From Legionellales bacterium (lineage in GTDB: Bacteria; Pseudomonadota; Gammaproteobacteria; Eutrophobiales; Eutrophobiaceae), in NCBI GenBank assembly GCA_002692205.1, contig NZJM01000050.1, positions 1 through 45,648 on the forward strand: a stretch of 45,648 bases of DNA, given 5' to 3'. The position numbers were made by a program, and so were the translations under genes. Below the pieces are notes generated by a model. It made no database searches. It was not told where the DNA came from and saw nothing but the letters and a program-made list of their open reading frames with translations. Below, one piece after another: positions 21,409 through 33,031 of the stretch (positions are counted from its first letter, which is position 1; every line of letters starts with the position of its first letter).

Positions 21409-23871
21409 GTGATTAATATAATTAAAAGTATATATTTGGCTGTAGTTATTAAAAGACCATTCTTAGTTTGTTTTTTTATGTCAATTATTCTTTGCTTTTT
21501 TGCTTTTCAGGCAAAAAATTTTCAACTCGACGCATCCGCTGATTCCTTATTATTAGAAGATGATCAAGATCTACAATTTTTTCGTGAAACAATTGAGCGC
21601 TATTCAACAAAAGAATTTTTATTTGTAACTTTCACATCGAAAGATAATCTTTTTTCGAAACCGGTACTAGAGAAAATTGTTGAACTTAGAGATGAAATAA
21701 ATAAATTACAACTCGTTGATTCGGTTGTTACTTTAGTTGATATCCCTTTAGTTATGCAACACGAAGGATCATTGACTGAGGTTTCCGATAATGTTCGCAC
21801 GATTGAAAGTGGCGATGTTAATTTAGAGAAAGCCAAAAAAGAAATTTTAAATAGCCCAATATATAGAGAACTTATCATCAGTAATGATAGCAGTACAACA
21901 GCTTTAATAGTTAATTTAAAAGATCAATTGGAATTTCGTCAAATTCAAAATAAAAGAAACCGCCTATTGGTAGAGAAAAAAAATGGTCATTTGAATGTCG
22001 CTGGCAGAATAGAACTTGACAAAATAAACACCCAGTATTTGAAGAATAAAAATGATAATGATCGAATTAATCATGAAACAATTGCAGAGATAAGAAAGAT
22101 ACTCTCTGGATATAGCGAGTTTGGAACGTTGCACCTAGGCGGTGTACCAATGATAGCAGACGATATGATAACTTTTATCAAAAATGATCTAATTATCTTT
22201 GGTATTGGTGTATTTATGTTTCTAGTAATTATGCTCACAATTATATTTCGCTCATTAAGATGGGTGGTCTTGCCTTTAATAAGCTGTTTTTATGCTGGCT
22301 TGCTAATGATTGGTCTGCTTAGTTTAGTTGGATGGAGCGTTACAGTCATATCCTCAAATTTCATATCGCTGATGTTGATTATCACTATGTCAATGAATGT
22401 TCATCTTATTGTTAGGTATAGACAACTAAGAAATGATTTCCCAGAGTATAGCCAGTATGAATTAGTTTTAAATACAACAAGTAAAATGGTTTGGCCTTGC
22501 TTGTATACAGCTTTAACAACAATCATGGCTTTCACTTCTTTGGTTGTCAGTGGCATCAAGCCAGTTATTGATTTTGGTTGGATGATGACTATAGGTTTAA
22601 GCGTAACTTTTTTGACATCATTTATTTTGTTTCCATCGTTACTAATACTATTACCAAAAACTAAAAAAAGAGTCATGCCAGAAAAGGAATTTCAATTTAC
22701 ACCGAAACTAGCAAATTTCACTGAAAGATACGGTAATAGCGTATTAATTTTAACTCTAATTTTATCGTCTGTAAGTGTTTATGGTATTAGTAAGTTACAA
22801 GTAGAAAATAGTTTTATAAATTATTTCAGCGATGACACTGAGATATACAAGGGTTTACGTTTAATTGATGAAAAGTTAGGGGGTACGACACCGGTTGATA
22901 TTTTATTAAATTTTGAAGAAATAGATGATGATGAGGTAGTTGATGAAGATTTTGAAAATTTCGACGAGTTATTCGGGCAGTTTGAGGAAGAACAGGAAAA
23001 ATCTTGGTTTACACCCGAAAGAATAAATATCATAAAAGAGGCACATGATTACCTAGAATCATTACCAGAGGTCGGTAAAGTTTTGTCTTTAGCTTCAATC
23101 ATACGTGTTGGTGAAAAAATTAATAAAGGAGAGTTTGACGCCTTTGAATTAGCGATTGTTAGTAAACGTATGCCTAAAGAACTCAAAGAAAGCATGATTA
23201 ACCCATATGTTTCTGAGGCAAAGAATGAAGCTCGTATTAATATTAGAATAATTGATTCTCTTCAAGACCTTAGACGTAAAGATTTATTAGAAAAAATAAA
23301 GTCTGACTTAATTGAAAGAATCAATATAAGTGAAGATAATTTAAAAATAACCGGAATACTTGTTCTATATAATAATATGTTGCAAAGCCTTTTCAAATCG
23401 CAGATCTTAACCCTGGGTGTTGTGATGATAGGGATTGCGTTCATGCTAATCATTTTATTTCGCTCCGTGAAACTAGCTCTTATAGGAATAATTCCAAATC
23501 TACTCGCTGCAGCAATAATTCTGGGTTTAATGGGGCTGGCTCGGATACCGCTTGATATGATGACAATTACTATTGCCGCAATAACAATTGGAATTGCTGT
23601 CGATAATAGTATTCATTATATTTATCGTTTTCGTGAGGAATTCCCTAAGAATAGGGATTATATTGCTACAATGCATTACTGTCATGCCAACATTGGTAAA
23701 GCCGTATTTTACACAGCAAGTACCATTATTATAGGGTTTTCAATATTAGTTTTATCAAATTTTATACCGACTATCTATTTTGGGCTATTGACAGCTCTAG
23801 CAATGCTGATTGCTCTTTTAGCAGCACTTACTTTGTTGCCAAAATTAATATTGATATTCAAACCTTTTTAG
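21409..23871 (+). CDS. RND superfamily exporter (MMPL / COG1033-like)
   Basis: 820 aa, two-fold repeated RND architecture: N-terminal TM, periplasmic domain, TM bundle, repeated; TITIAAITIGIAVDNSIHYIYRFREEF; GTG start. Confidence 0.85.
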   Translation: MINIIKSIYLAVVIKRPFLVCFFMSIILCFFAFQAKNFQLDASADSLLLEDDQDLQFFRETIERYSTKEFLFVTFTSKDNLFSKPVLEKIVELRDEINKLQLVDSVVTLVDIPLVMQHEGSLTEVSDNVRTIESGDVNLEKAKKEILNSPIYRELIISNDSSTTALIVNLKDQLEFRQIQNKRNRLLVEKKNGHLNVAGRIELDKINTQYLKNKNDNDRINHETIAEIRKILSGYSEFGTLHLGGVPMIADDMITFIKNDLIIFGIGVFMFLVIMLTIIFRSLRWVVLPLISCFYAGLLMIGLLSLVGWSVTVISSNFISLMLIITMSMNVHLIVRYRQLRNDFPEYSQYELVLNTTSKMVWPCLYTALTTIMAFTSLVVSGIKPVIDFGWMMTIGLSVTFLTSFILFPSLLILLPKTKKRVMPEKEFQFTPKLANFTERYGNSVLILTLILSSVSVYGISKLQVENSFINYFSDDTEIYKGLRLIDEKLGGTTPVDILLNFEEIDDDEVVDEDFENFDELFGQFEEEQEKSWFTPERINIIKEAHDYLESLPEVGKVLSLASIIRVGEKINKGEFDAFELAIVSKRMPKELKESMINPYVSEAKNEARINIRIIDSLQDLRRKDLLEKIKSDLIERINISEDNLKITGILVLYNNMLQSLFKSQILTLGVVMIGIAFMLIILFRSVKLALIGIIPNLLAAAIILGLMGLARIPLDMMTITIAAITIGIAVDNSIHYIYRFREEFPKNRDYIATMHYCHANIGKAVFYTASTIIIGFSILVLSNFIPTIYFGLLTALAMLIALLAALTLLPKLILIFKPF
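22909..23001 (+). other. Highly acidic segment inside the RND exporter
   Basis: Translated NFEEIDDDEVVDEDFENFDELFGQFEEEQEK, 16 of 31 residues D/E. Confidence 0.9.
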
Positions 23872-24103
23872 TAAATTTAAAAAATAAACAGCATCTTGCA
23901 ACAATTATTTAATGTTAAGTAAAGATATGTCCTCTATATAAGTGCTTTCTCTAGAAAGGTATTCAGATTACAATATTTGTATGGAGCTTGACTGCACATT
24001 CTGCTACAAAGCTAATTACAAATAATAACATTTAAGTGTCTATTTATTTTGACTTTTTGAATGACTGGTGTAATAAAAAAAATAATATAAAGGGGTAAGA
24101 TCG

Positions 24104-24718
24104 ATGAGTCGTAAATTAAAATGGTTATTTCTTGCTCTCTGTCTGTCTTCTAATGCTACATGGTCAGCATCGCCACAAGAAGTTGTCAAGGCAACTGCCG
24201 ATAGCGTTATAGAGCATATTGAAAATAATCGCTCTATTTTAGATTCTGATCCAGAGAAAATATTTGATATGGTGAATGAGTTAGTTATTCCACGTTTCGA
24301 TTTTATTAGTATGTCTAAATGGGTGCTTGGCAAGCATTGGAAGACTGCTAGCGTATCTCAGAGGAATGAATTTGTAGACCAATTCAAATCATTGCTTATA
24401 CGCACTTATGCTCGAGCATTGCTTGAGTATTCCGGACAAAAAATTATATATTATCCAGTTGAGGAAAATCCGAAGTCGAATCTCGCCGTCGTAAAAACTG
24501 AATTAACAAGTACAAGTAGCGCACAATTACCAATATTGTACCGTATGCATCAGAAGAATCAGGAATGGAAAGTGGTCGATGTTGCTGTTGACGGGGTAAG
24601 TTTGGTTACGACATATCGAGGTTCTTTTGCCACACAAATAAAGAATGACGGTTTTGATTCACTTCTTGAACAACTCTCAAAAAAGAATGTAAGACTCGAA
24701 AAAAGTATTTCAAACTAA
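24104..24718 (+). CDS. mlaC: MlaC/Ttg2D-family periplasmic phospholipid-binding protein
   Basis: 204 aa; signal peptide MSRKLKWLFLALCLSSNATWSA; FDFISMSKWVLGKHWKTASVSQRNEFVDQFKSLLIRTYARALLEYSG. Confidence 0.92.
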   Translation: MSRKLKWLFLALCLSSNATWSASPQEVVKATADSVIEHIENNRSILDSDPEKIFDMVNELVIPRFDFISMSKWVLGKHWKTASVSQRNEFVDQFKSLLIRTYARALLEYSGQKIIYYPVEENPKSNLAVVKTELTSTSSAQLPILYRMHQKNQEWKVVDVAVDGVSLVTTYRGSFATQIKNDGFDSLLEQLSKKNVRLEKSISN

Positions 24719-24781
24719 AAAAAATTTATGATTTAAAAAAACTAGTGCAAACTTGTATTTAGTCGTTCTTTTATCAATAGT

Positions 24782-24820
24782 TTATGTAAAAAAAATTATA
24801 TAGAATTTTTACTTACATAA
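24782..24820. repeat. Inverted repeat TTATGTAA...TTACATAA upstream of bolA/ibaG
   Basis: Perfect 8-bp arms at 24782..24789 and 24813..24820, with additional A/T complementarity inside. Confidence 0.8.
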
Positions 24821-24840
24821 GCTAAACAATAGTATATTTT

Positions 24841-25086
24841 ATGAATGCAGACATTATTAAAGAACTAATTGAATCTGGCTTACCAGACGCAGACGTTACC
24901 GTCGAAGGTGATGACGGACAGCATTTCAAAGCGTATATTATTTCAGAGTCATTTTTCGGTAAAAGTCCCATTCAGCAACATAAAATGGTTTATAAAGCAT
25001 TGGGTGATAGCATGGGAAAAGAAATACATGCACTATCATTTAAAACAGCCATCCCGGAAGATCTAAAAAAAAATAAATTATCATAA
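24841..25086 (+). CDS. ibaG: BolA family protein (IbaG-like)
   Basis: 81 aa; LIESGLPDADVTVEGDDGQHFKAYIISESFFGKSPIQQHKMVYKALGDSMGKEIHALSFKTAIPED; adjacent to murA. Confidence 0.93.
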   Translation: MNADIIKELIESGLPDADVTVEGDDGQHFKAYIISESFFGKSPIQQHKMVYKALGDSMGKEIHALSFKTAIPEDLKKNKLS

Positions 25087-25103
25087 GACTTTTCGATTAC
25101 TAA

Positions 25104-26382
<1,279 letters not shown>

Positions 26383-26384
<2 letters not shown>

Positions 26385-26420
26385 GTTTCTTTAAATTAAG
26401 TATTATAAAGGAAACTTTTT
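26383..26420 (+). terminator. Candidate intrinsic terminator after murA
   Basis: AAGTTTC-TTTA ... TAAAGGAAACTT (11 bp with one bulge) followed by TTTTT; stem is AT-rich. Confidence 0.5.
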
Positions 26421-26501
26421 GGATTTTGTCCTTTCTAATGCATTCTATTTAATTTTTACATACTATAATATGTTTAAATCTTGGTGAAAAATAAGATTAT
26501 T

Positions 26502-27137
26502 ATGTCCGACAAAATAACAATTGCCGTTTCAAAAGGTAGAATTTTCGATGAAGCGATTCCACTGCTCGCTAAAATTGATATTATTCCTAAAGATGATCCT
26601 AAAAAATCTCGTAAGTTAATACTAGAAACAAATCAAAATAATATTCAAATACTTGTTATCAGAGCAGCAGATGTTCCTACTTATGTTGAGCGTGGAGCTG
26701 CGGAATTAGGTATCGTCGGTAAAGATGTTTTACTAGAATATCAGGGAGAAGGTTTTTATGAGCCTTTAGATCTCGGTATCGCTAAATGTCGGATGATGTT
26801 AGCGGGTTTAAAAGATTTGAAAAGAGATATTACAAGACCACGCATTGCTACCAAGTATACAAATATTACTAAAAACTATTTTGCAAGTTTTGGTAAGCAG
26901 GCAGAAATAATTAAATTATATGGTTCTATGGAATTGGCTCCTGTATTGGGCCTAGCGGATCAAATTGTTGATCTTGTTGATACTGGTGAAACATTAAAAG
27001 CAAATGGATTAGTACCTTATGAACACATAATAGATATAAGTTCAAGATTAATAATTAACAAAGCAGCAATGAAAATAAAAAGTAATGCTATAAAATTATT
27101 TTTAGAAAAATTAACTGATGTTATTGAGGATATTTAG
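26502..27137 (+). CDS. hisG: ATP phosphoribosyltransferase, short form
   Basis: Start refined to MSDKITIAVSKGRIFDEA; ERGAAELGIVGKDVLLE; VDLVDTGETLKANGL; lacks C-terminal regulatory domain. Confidence 0.96.
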   Translation: MSDKITIAVSKGRIFDEAIPLLAKIDIIPKDDPKKSRKLILETNQNNIQILVIRAADVPTYVERGAAELGIVGKDVLLEYQGEGFYEPLDLGIAKCRMMLAGLKDLKRDITRPRIATKYTNITKNYFASFGKQAEIIKLYGSMELAPVLGLADQIVDLVDTGETLKANGLVPYEHIIDISSRLIINKAAMKIKSNAIKLFLEKLTDVIEDI

Positions 27138-27139
27138 TA

Positions 27140-28429
27140 ATGAAATATTTAGATGCATCAAATATTGATTTTAAAAAATCATTAAAAAAATTAATAAAAT
27201 CCAATTCAGAGCCAAGCGATGATATTTTAATTACAGTTTCCAAAATCGTTCAAGATATTCGTACCAGAGGCGATGAAGCACTACTTGAATATACAAATCA
27301 ATATGATGGGTTATCGGTTGATCATGAAAGTATAGAGATTACAAATAAGGAAACTAAAGAAGCTTTATCTAGAATATCAAGTTCAATGAGGGGCAGCTTA
27401 GAAGATGCAGCTACGAGAATTCGTTTATTTCACGAAAAACAGAAACAAGAAACCTGGACTTATAAAGATAATGACGGCAATCTTTTGGGGCAACGTGTTA
27501 CACCAATAGAGCGAGTTGGAGTTTATGTGCCAGGCGGCAAAGCCGCTTATCCTTCATCAGTTTTAATGAATGTAATACCTGCTCAAGTTGCTGGGGTTAA
27601 AGAAATTATTATGGTGGTACCAACTCCCAGTGGAGATAGAAACGATCCAGTATTAGCTGCTGCTGCTATTCTAGGCGTAAATAAAATTTTTACTATTGGT
27701 GGGGCACAGGCAATAGCTGCTCTAGCTTTTGGTACTGAACTCATACCAAAGGTAGACAAAATTGTTGGCCCTGGAAATATATTTGTTGCTACAGCAAAAA
27801 GAGAAGTTTTTGGCTTTGTAGGTATTGATATGATTGCGGGGCCATCAGAGGTTGTTATTGTTGCCGATAAGAATGCAAATGCAGATTGGGTCGCAATGGA
27901 TATGTTGGCTCAAGCCGAACATGACGAAGAGGCATGTTCTATTTTAATTTCATCTGATAAAGATTTAATTGAATCTGTAGAGAATTCAATTATGAAATTT
28001 TTACCAGAAATGGAAAGAGCTGAAATTATTGAAGCATCACTAAAAAAGAATGGCTTAATTATAAAAACGGAAAATTTTAAACAGGCAATTGAGACAGTAA
28101 ATATAATAGCACCTGAGCACCTTGAACTTGCAGTTGCAGACCCCGAAGCATTGCTTGATGATATAAAGCATGCAGGCGCTATATTTATGGGCAATTATTC
28201 AGCTGAATCACTAGGCGATTATTGTGCTGGCCCTAATCACGTTTTACCAACAGCTCAAACCGCGAGATTTTCATCACCTTTAGGTGTATATGATTTTCAG
28301 AAGAAAACATCACTAATAAAATGTGATAGGAGTTCAGTTTCAGAAATAGCAAAAGTTGCTTCTGTGTTAGCACGTGGTGAGGGACTGACTGCACATGCAC
28401 GTTCTGCTGAATTACGTCGAAATTCTTAA
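27140..28429 (+). CDS. hisD: Histidinol dehydrogenase
   Basis: 429 aa; [43 protein letters not shown]. Confidence 0.98.
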   Translation: MKYLDASNIDFKKSLKKLIKSNSEPSDDILITVSKIVQDIRTRGDEALLEYTNQYDGLSVDHESIEITNKETKEALSRISSSMRGSLEDAATRIRLFHEKQKQETWTYKDNDGNLLGQRVTPIERVGVYVPGGKAAYPSSVLMNVIPAQVAGVKEIIMVVPTPSGDRNDPVLAAAAILGVNKIFTIGGAQAIAALAFGTELIPKVDKIVGPGNIFVATAKREVFGFVGIDMIAGPSEVVIVADKNANADWVAMDMLAQAEHDEEACSILISSDKDLIESVENSIMKFLPEMERAEIIEASLKKNGLIIKTENFKQAIETVNIIAPEHLELAVADPEALLDDIKHAGAIFMGNYSAESLGDYCAGPNHVLPTAQTARFSSPLGVYDFQKKTSLIKCDRSSVSEIAKVASVLARGEGLTAHARSAELRRNS

Positions 28430-28461
28430 GGTATTACCTAAAGCAGTTCAGCACGCGATAT

Positions 28462-29595
28462 TTATCTAAGAAACCTAACCGCTGGTCTTTGTAGTATTGA
28501 AGCTGTTAGATCACGTTCCTCCCAGCCTCTTAGAATTTTAATTTTAACTTTTGTGCCAGGTTTAAGTTTAGTAATCATATCAATAATTCTTTCTGGAGAA
28601 CTTGTTATATTTTCGTTTATACTGAGTATGATATCTCCCGGAATGATACCTGCGTTTTCGGCTGGTCCATTACGAATAGTTGCTGTTATAAGAACTCCAT
28701 TTATTGGTGTGCTATCTTTTTGATCTTCAAATTTAAGATTTAAAGATTGCGCCTCTATACCAAGCCAACCTCTTACCACCTTCCCATTATTAATTATTTC
28801 ATTCATCACGCTCATTGCTTGATTAATTGGAGTAGCTAATCCGATACCTTCAGAACCACCAGAGCTTGATACAATTGCTGTATTAATTCCAATTAGTTCA
28901 CCATAAACATTGACCAGAGCACCACCAGAATGACCTTGATTAATATCGGCATCTGTTTGAATAAAATCGTCAAAAAATGAAATACCACGTCTTTTCCTGC
29001 CCGTTGCACTAACAATACCTTGAGTCACTGTTTGTCCAAAATTATATGGATTTCCAATTGCTAAAACTATATCGCCGATCTTTAGCCTAGATGAGTCTCC
29101 AATCGGTATTATCGGTGGATTTTTAAGATTTATTTTTATTACTGCCAAGTCAGTGTCTATATCTAGACCAATCAAATCAGCTTGTAGTTGTTCCCCAGAG
29201 TTTAGTGTGACACCAATATTTTGAGCATTTTCTATAACATGGGCATTAGTGAGAATATAGCCGCCCTTGTTCATGATCACCCCCGAGCCAATTGAATTAT
29301 TACGTCGTGTCTTTGTCAATTGAGGTAAGTCTTCAAAAAACTGCTTAAACATGGGGTCACGGAATACAGAATGCCCTTTTTCTTGATATACTTTGTTGGC
29401 GTAAACGTTCACAACTGCTGGAGCAGTGGACTCTACCGCATTGTTGAATGATTGATGATTTGTCTTAAAAAAAGGGGGTAATGAAGTATCAATTAATGAA
29501 TTATCGTCCGATATCAATAAAAATAAGAAAGCTACCGCGAGTCCATAGGCGGAAAATTTTATAACAAAAAATATAATTTTTTTAAGGTTATACAA
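28462..29595 (-). CDS. degS: DegS/AlgW-like membrane-anchored HtrA serine protease
   Basis: 377 aa; N-terminal TM, TNAHVI (His), DIDTDLAVIKI (Asp), DADINQGHSGGALVN (Ser), one PDZ domain. Confidence 0.88.
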   Translation of the reverse strand: MYNLKKIIFFVIKFSAYGLAVAFLFLLISDDNSLIDTSLPPFFKTNHQSFNNAVESTAPAVVNVYANKVYQEKGHSVFRDPMFKQFFEDLPQLTKTRRNNSIGSGVIMNKGGYILTNAHVIENAQNIGVTLNSGEQLQADLIGLDIDTDLAVIKINLKNPPIIPIGDSSRLKIGDIVLAIGNPYNFGQTVTQGIVSATGRKRRGISFFDDFIQTDADINQGHSGGALVNVYGELIGINTAIVSSSGGSEGIGLATPINQAMSVMNEIINNGKVVRGWLGIEAQSLNLKFEDQKDSTPINGVLITATIRNGPAENAGIIPGDIILSINENITSSPERIIDMITKLKPGTKVKIKILRGWEERDLTASILQRPAVRFLR

Positions 29596-29722
29596 AATTA
29601 CTTAAAATAGTTATGCGAAAAATAGGTTTTTATTGAACATCACAAAATATATGTAGTTTATCATGTTAAACTAAGTACATAATAATTATTATAAGTATGG
29701 TCCTGTTTTTTAAGAGGAAAGA

Positions 29723-30316
29723 ATGAAAAATAAAATTTTAGATCAAAGTCGACGCCGATTTTTAACTACAGCAGCGACAGTAGTTGGTGGATTCGGAGCG
29801 GCAACAGCAACAGTTCCTTTTGTTTCTAATATGAGTCCTAGTGCTAAGACAAAGGCAATTGGTGCTCCTGTGGAAGTAGATATAAGTAAATTAAAGCCAG
29901 GAGAGCGCATGATTGAAAAGTGGCAAGGGAAGCCAGTTTGGATACTTAGGCGTACAAGTGAAATGCTCAGCGATATATCCTCATTAAGTGATGAAGTAAG
30001 CGATCCTCAATCCGATAATAGTGCACAGCCAGATTATGCAAAAAATGAATTTCGTGCACTTAAAGAAGAGTTTCTCGTCGTAATAGGGATTTGCACTCAT
30101 CTCGGCTGTTCTCCTAGTTTTGTTTTAAAAGGAGATGGAGATAGTATATCGAATGATTGGATGGGTGGATTTTTTTGCCCCTGTCATGGCTCTAGATTTG
30201 ATTTGGCTGGGCGTGTATTCAAAGGAGTCCCTGCGCCATATAATCTAGTCATCCCACCTTATAAATTTATTTCAGAAACTCGTCTTTTGATTGGTGATGA
30301 TAAGGAGATAGGTTAA
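29723..30316 (+). CDS. petA: Ubiquinol-cytochrome c reductase Rieske iron-sulfur subunit
   Basis: 197 aa; twin-arginine SRRRFLTTAA; CTHLGCSP and CPCHGSRFD. Confidence 0.97.
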   Translation: MKNKILDQSRRRFLTTAATVVGGFGAATATVPFVSNMSPSAKTKAIGAPVEVDISKLKPGERMIEKWQGKPVWILRRTSEMLSDISSLSDEVSDPQSDNSAQPDYAKNEFRALKEEFLVVIGICTHLGCSPSFVLKGDGDSISNDWMGGFFCPCHGSRFDLAGRVFKGVPAPYNLVIPPYKFISETRLLIGDDKEIG

Positions 30317-31575
30317 TGTCTAAATCAAAAGGAACTCTAATAAGCAATTTAGTTGATTTTAGAGATTGGATTGATGCCCGCTTTCCTTTATCGAGAATCT
30401 GGAATGAGCATCTTGCTAATTATTATGCCCCCAAGAATTTCAATTTTTGGTATTTTTTTGGCGCATTTGCGATTTTAGTTTTAGGGATTCAGGTGGTAAC
30501 TGGCATATGGCTGACTATGAATTATAAGCCTTCAGCTGAAGAAGCCTTTGCTTCTGTCGAATACATTATGCGTGATACTGAATGGGGTTGGTTAATACGT
30601 TATATGCACTCAACAGGCGCTTCAGCTTTTTTTATAGTAATTTATTTGCATATGTTCCGAGCTCTACTTTATGGCTCATATAAAAAACCACGTGAATTAT
30701 TATGGTTATCGGGCATGGCTCTTTATCTATTGCTAATGGGGGAAGCATTTTTCGGGTATTTGTTACCATGGGGGCAAATGTCTTACTGGGGCGCACAGGT
30801 CATAATTTCACTATTTGGTGCTTTACCTATTATAGGTGATGACCTTTCTTTGTGGATACGTGGTGACTTCGTCGTATCAGATGTGACACTAAATCGTTTT
30901 TTTGCGCTTCATGTAATTGCATTTCCATTGTTGATTCTTGGTTTAGTTGGATTTCATATTCTTGCGTTACATGAGGTTGGTTCAAATAACCCAGACGGTA
31001 TTGAAATTAAAAAGAATAAAGATGCAGATGGAGTCCCAATCGATGGTATTCCATTTCATCCATATTACACTGTTAAGGATTTAATGGGGGCTGTAGTTTT
31101 TTTAATTTTCTTTTTCGCCGTAGTCTTTTTTACACCGGAAATGAAAATTCCCGGAACTCAAGGTCTTTTTCTTGAAAGCGCTAATTTTGTGCAGGCAAAT
31201 CCCCTACAAACTCCTGAACATATTGCTCCTGTTTGGTATTTCACCCCATTCTATGCAATTTTAAGAGCTGTTCCAAGTCAACTCGGTGGTGTGATAGCTA
31301 TGGGCTTAGCTGTAAATTTATTTTTATTACTTCCGTGGTTAGACAGAAGCCCCGTTAGGTCTTCTCGTTATCGTGGAAGAAACTACCGCATTGCTTTGAC
31401 ATTATTTGTCGTGAGTTTTCTAATTCTTGGATGGTTGGGTTTGCAAGTAGTAACACCTGTTTATACATGGATGGCTAGATTTTTCACAATCGTTTATTTC
31501 TTGTTTTTCTTTTTAATGCCTTTTTACACGGCATTAGATAAAGATAAAAGAGTGCCAGATAGGGTAACTAGCTAA
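30316..31575 (+). CDS. petB: Cytochrome b of bc1 complex
   Basis: 419 aa; RYMHSTGASAFFIVIYLHMFRALLYGSYK, GYLLPWGQMSYWGAQVI, TPEHIAPVWYFTPFYAILRA. Confidence 0.98.
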   Translation: MSKSKGTLISNLVDFRDWIDARFPLSRIWNEHLANYYAPKNFNFWYFFGAFAILVLGIQVVTGIWLTMNYKPSAEEAFASVEYIMRDTEWGWLIRYMHSTGASAFFIVIYLHMFRALLYGSYKKPRELLWLSGMALYLLLMGEAFFGYLLPWGQMSYWGAQVIISLFGALPIIGDDLSLWIRGDFVVSDVTLNRFFALHVIAFPLLILGLVGFHILALHEVGSNNPDGIEIKKNKDADGVPIDGIPFHPYYTVKDLMGAVVFLIFFFAVVFFTPEMKIPGTQGLFLESANFVQANPLQTPEHIAPVWYFTPFYAILRAVPSQLGGVIAMGLAVNLFLLLPWLDRSPVRSSRYRGRNYRIALTLFVVSFLILGWLGLQVVTPVYTWMARFFTIVYFLFFFLMPFYTALDKDKRVPDRVTS

Positions 31576-32327
31576 TGACACTATTCAAGTTTTTAACGAG
31601 AATAATTTTGTTTATATTTTTAATATCTTCGTTAGAGGTATTTGCAACAAGTAATTCAAAATTAATGCATATGGAAGTTGATCTTTCGAATCAGCAGTCA
31701 TTGCAACGAGGAGCTAAAATATTTGTTAATTACTGTTTAAGCTGTCATTCGGCTACCTATATGAGATATAACCGAATCGGTGAAGATTTAAATATTAAAG
31801 ACGATATACTAAAGGAGAATTTAATATTCAGCGGAGATAAGATTGGCGATGTGATGAGTATTGCCATGAAGAGTGAAGATGCTATAAATTTTTTTGGTGT
31901 TACCCCACCCGATTTATCTGTTATAGCTCGTTCACGCGGACCCGACTGGTTATACACATATCTGCACACATTCTATGTAGATGATTCTAGGCCCTTTGGC
32001 GTTAATAATCTTGCATATAAAGATACGGCAATGCCTCATGTTTTATGGGAATTACAAGGTGCCCAACAGTTAATTCAATCAGGAAAAAATGTTACGGTAC
32101 ATTATAAACCAACATATAAAAATTCATTAGAATTGGTCTCATCTGGGCTACAATCCGAAAAAGAATATGACAAAACAATACGTGACTTAGTTAATTATTT
32201 AGTTTACATGGGAGAGCCGATCAAGTTGAAACGTAAAAAGATCGGCATTTGGGTTATATTTTATCTATCTATTCTTTTGATAATTACATACATGTTAAAG
32301 AAAGAGTACTGGCGAGATATTCATTAG
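31575..32327 (+). CDS. petC: Cytochrome c1
   Basis: 250 aa; heme motif CLSCH, SRGPDWLYTYLHTFYVDDSRPFGVNN, C-terminal TM anchor. Confidence 0.95.
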   Translation: MTLFKFLTRIILFIFLISSLEVFATSNSKLMHMEVDLSNQQSLQRGAKIFVNYCLSCHSATYMRYNRIGEDLNIKDDILKENLIFSGDKIGDVMSIAMKSEDAINFFGVTPPDLSVIARSRGPDWLYTYLHTFYVDDSRPFGVNNLAYKDTAMPHVLWELQGAQQLIQSGKNVTVHYKPTYKNSLELVSSGLQSEKEYDKTIRDLVNYLVYMGEPIKLKRKKIGIWVIFYLSILLIITYMLKKEYWRDIH

Positions 32328-32401
32328 AGTATAATCTGGCATTAGTATTATTCTTAATAAAATATAATAATCACTATTTTAATTTTTTTTTGGAGAAAAA
32401 T

Positions 32402-33031
32402 ATGGCAAGCCTAGCCAATCGTCGTTCATTAATGGTTTTATATTCTGATAAAGTCAGCCCAATTGGTCACGCAGTACGTATTGTACTCGCAGAGAAGGAT
32501 GTTAATGTCGAGATAAATTATGTTGATGATGATGATAAGCCAGAAATTCTAAATGAGCTTAATCCATATAATTCTATTTTAACATTAATCGATCGAGATC
32601 TCGTTTTATATGATGCACATATAATGATGGAATACCTAGATGAACGTTTTCCACATCCACCTTTGACGCCAGTTGATCCAGTTAGCCGGGCAAGTAATCG
32701 ACAGCTACGACACAGAGTGATGAGAGATTTATATTCAGTTATTGATGATCTTGATAGTGATAATGATATTGCTGCTGCCAACGCTAGGAAAGTACTGCGT
32801 GATAATTTAACGTCAATTGCGCCAGCATTTACTAATACTCCGTATTTTATGTCTGAAGATTATACGCTCGTAGATTGTTGTTTAGCTCCACTCATGTGGC
32901 GACTATCAACTTATGGCATCAAATTACCGTTATCAGGTAAGCCTCTGCAGCAGTATGCCGACCGATTATTTGAAAGAGCTGCGTTTAAAGCTAGCTTATC
33001 GGAATTAGAAAAGGACTACCACGAAGCGTGA
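32402..33031 (+). CDS. sspA: Stringent starvation protein A (GST-like)
   Basis: Start refined to MASLANRRSLMVLYSDKVSPIGHAVRIVLAEKDV; follows petABC. Confidence 0.93.
   Translation: MASLANRRSLMVLYSDKVSPIGHAVRIVLAEKDVNVEINYVDDDDKPEILNELNPYNSILTLIDRDLVLYDAHIMMEYLDERFPHPPLTPVDPVSRASNRQLRHRVMRDLYSVIDDLDSDNDIAAANARKVLRDNLTSIAPAFTNTPYFMSEDYTLVDCCLAPLMWRLSTYGIKLPLSGKPLQQYADRLFERAAFKASLSELEKDYHEA

Noticed and set aside
23872-24103. 232-bp gap before mlaC examined for a small RNA or riboswitch
   Set aside because: Only a short CTTTC-TCTA-GAAAG hairpin and weak promoter-like hexamers; no convincing conserved RNA structure.
29679-29692. 14-bp palindrome ATAATAATTATTAT upstream of petA
   Set aside because: Pure A/T palindrome in an AT-rich promoter region; expected by chance too often to claim an operator.
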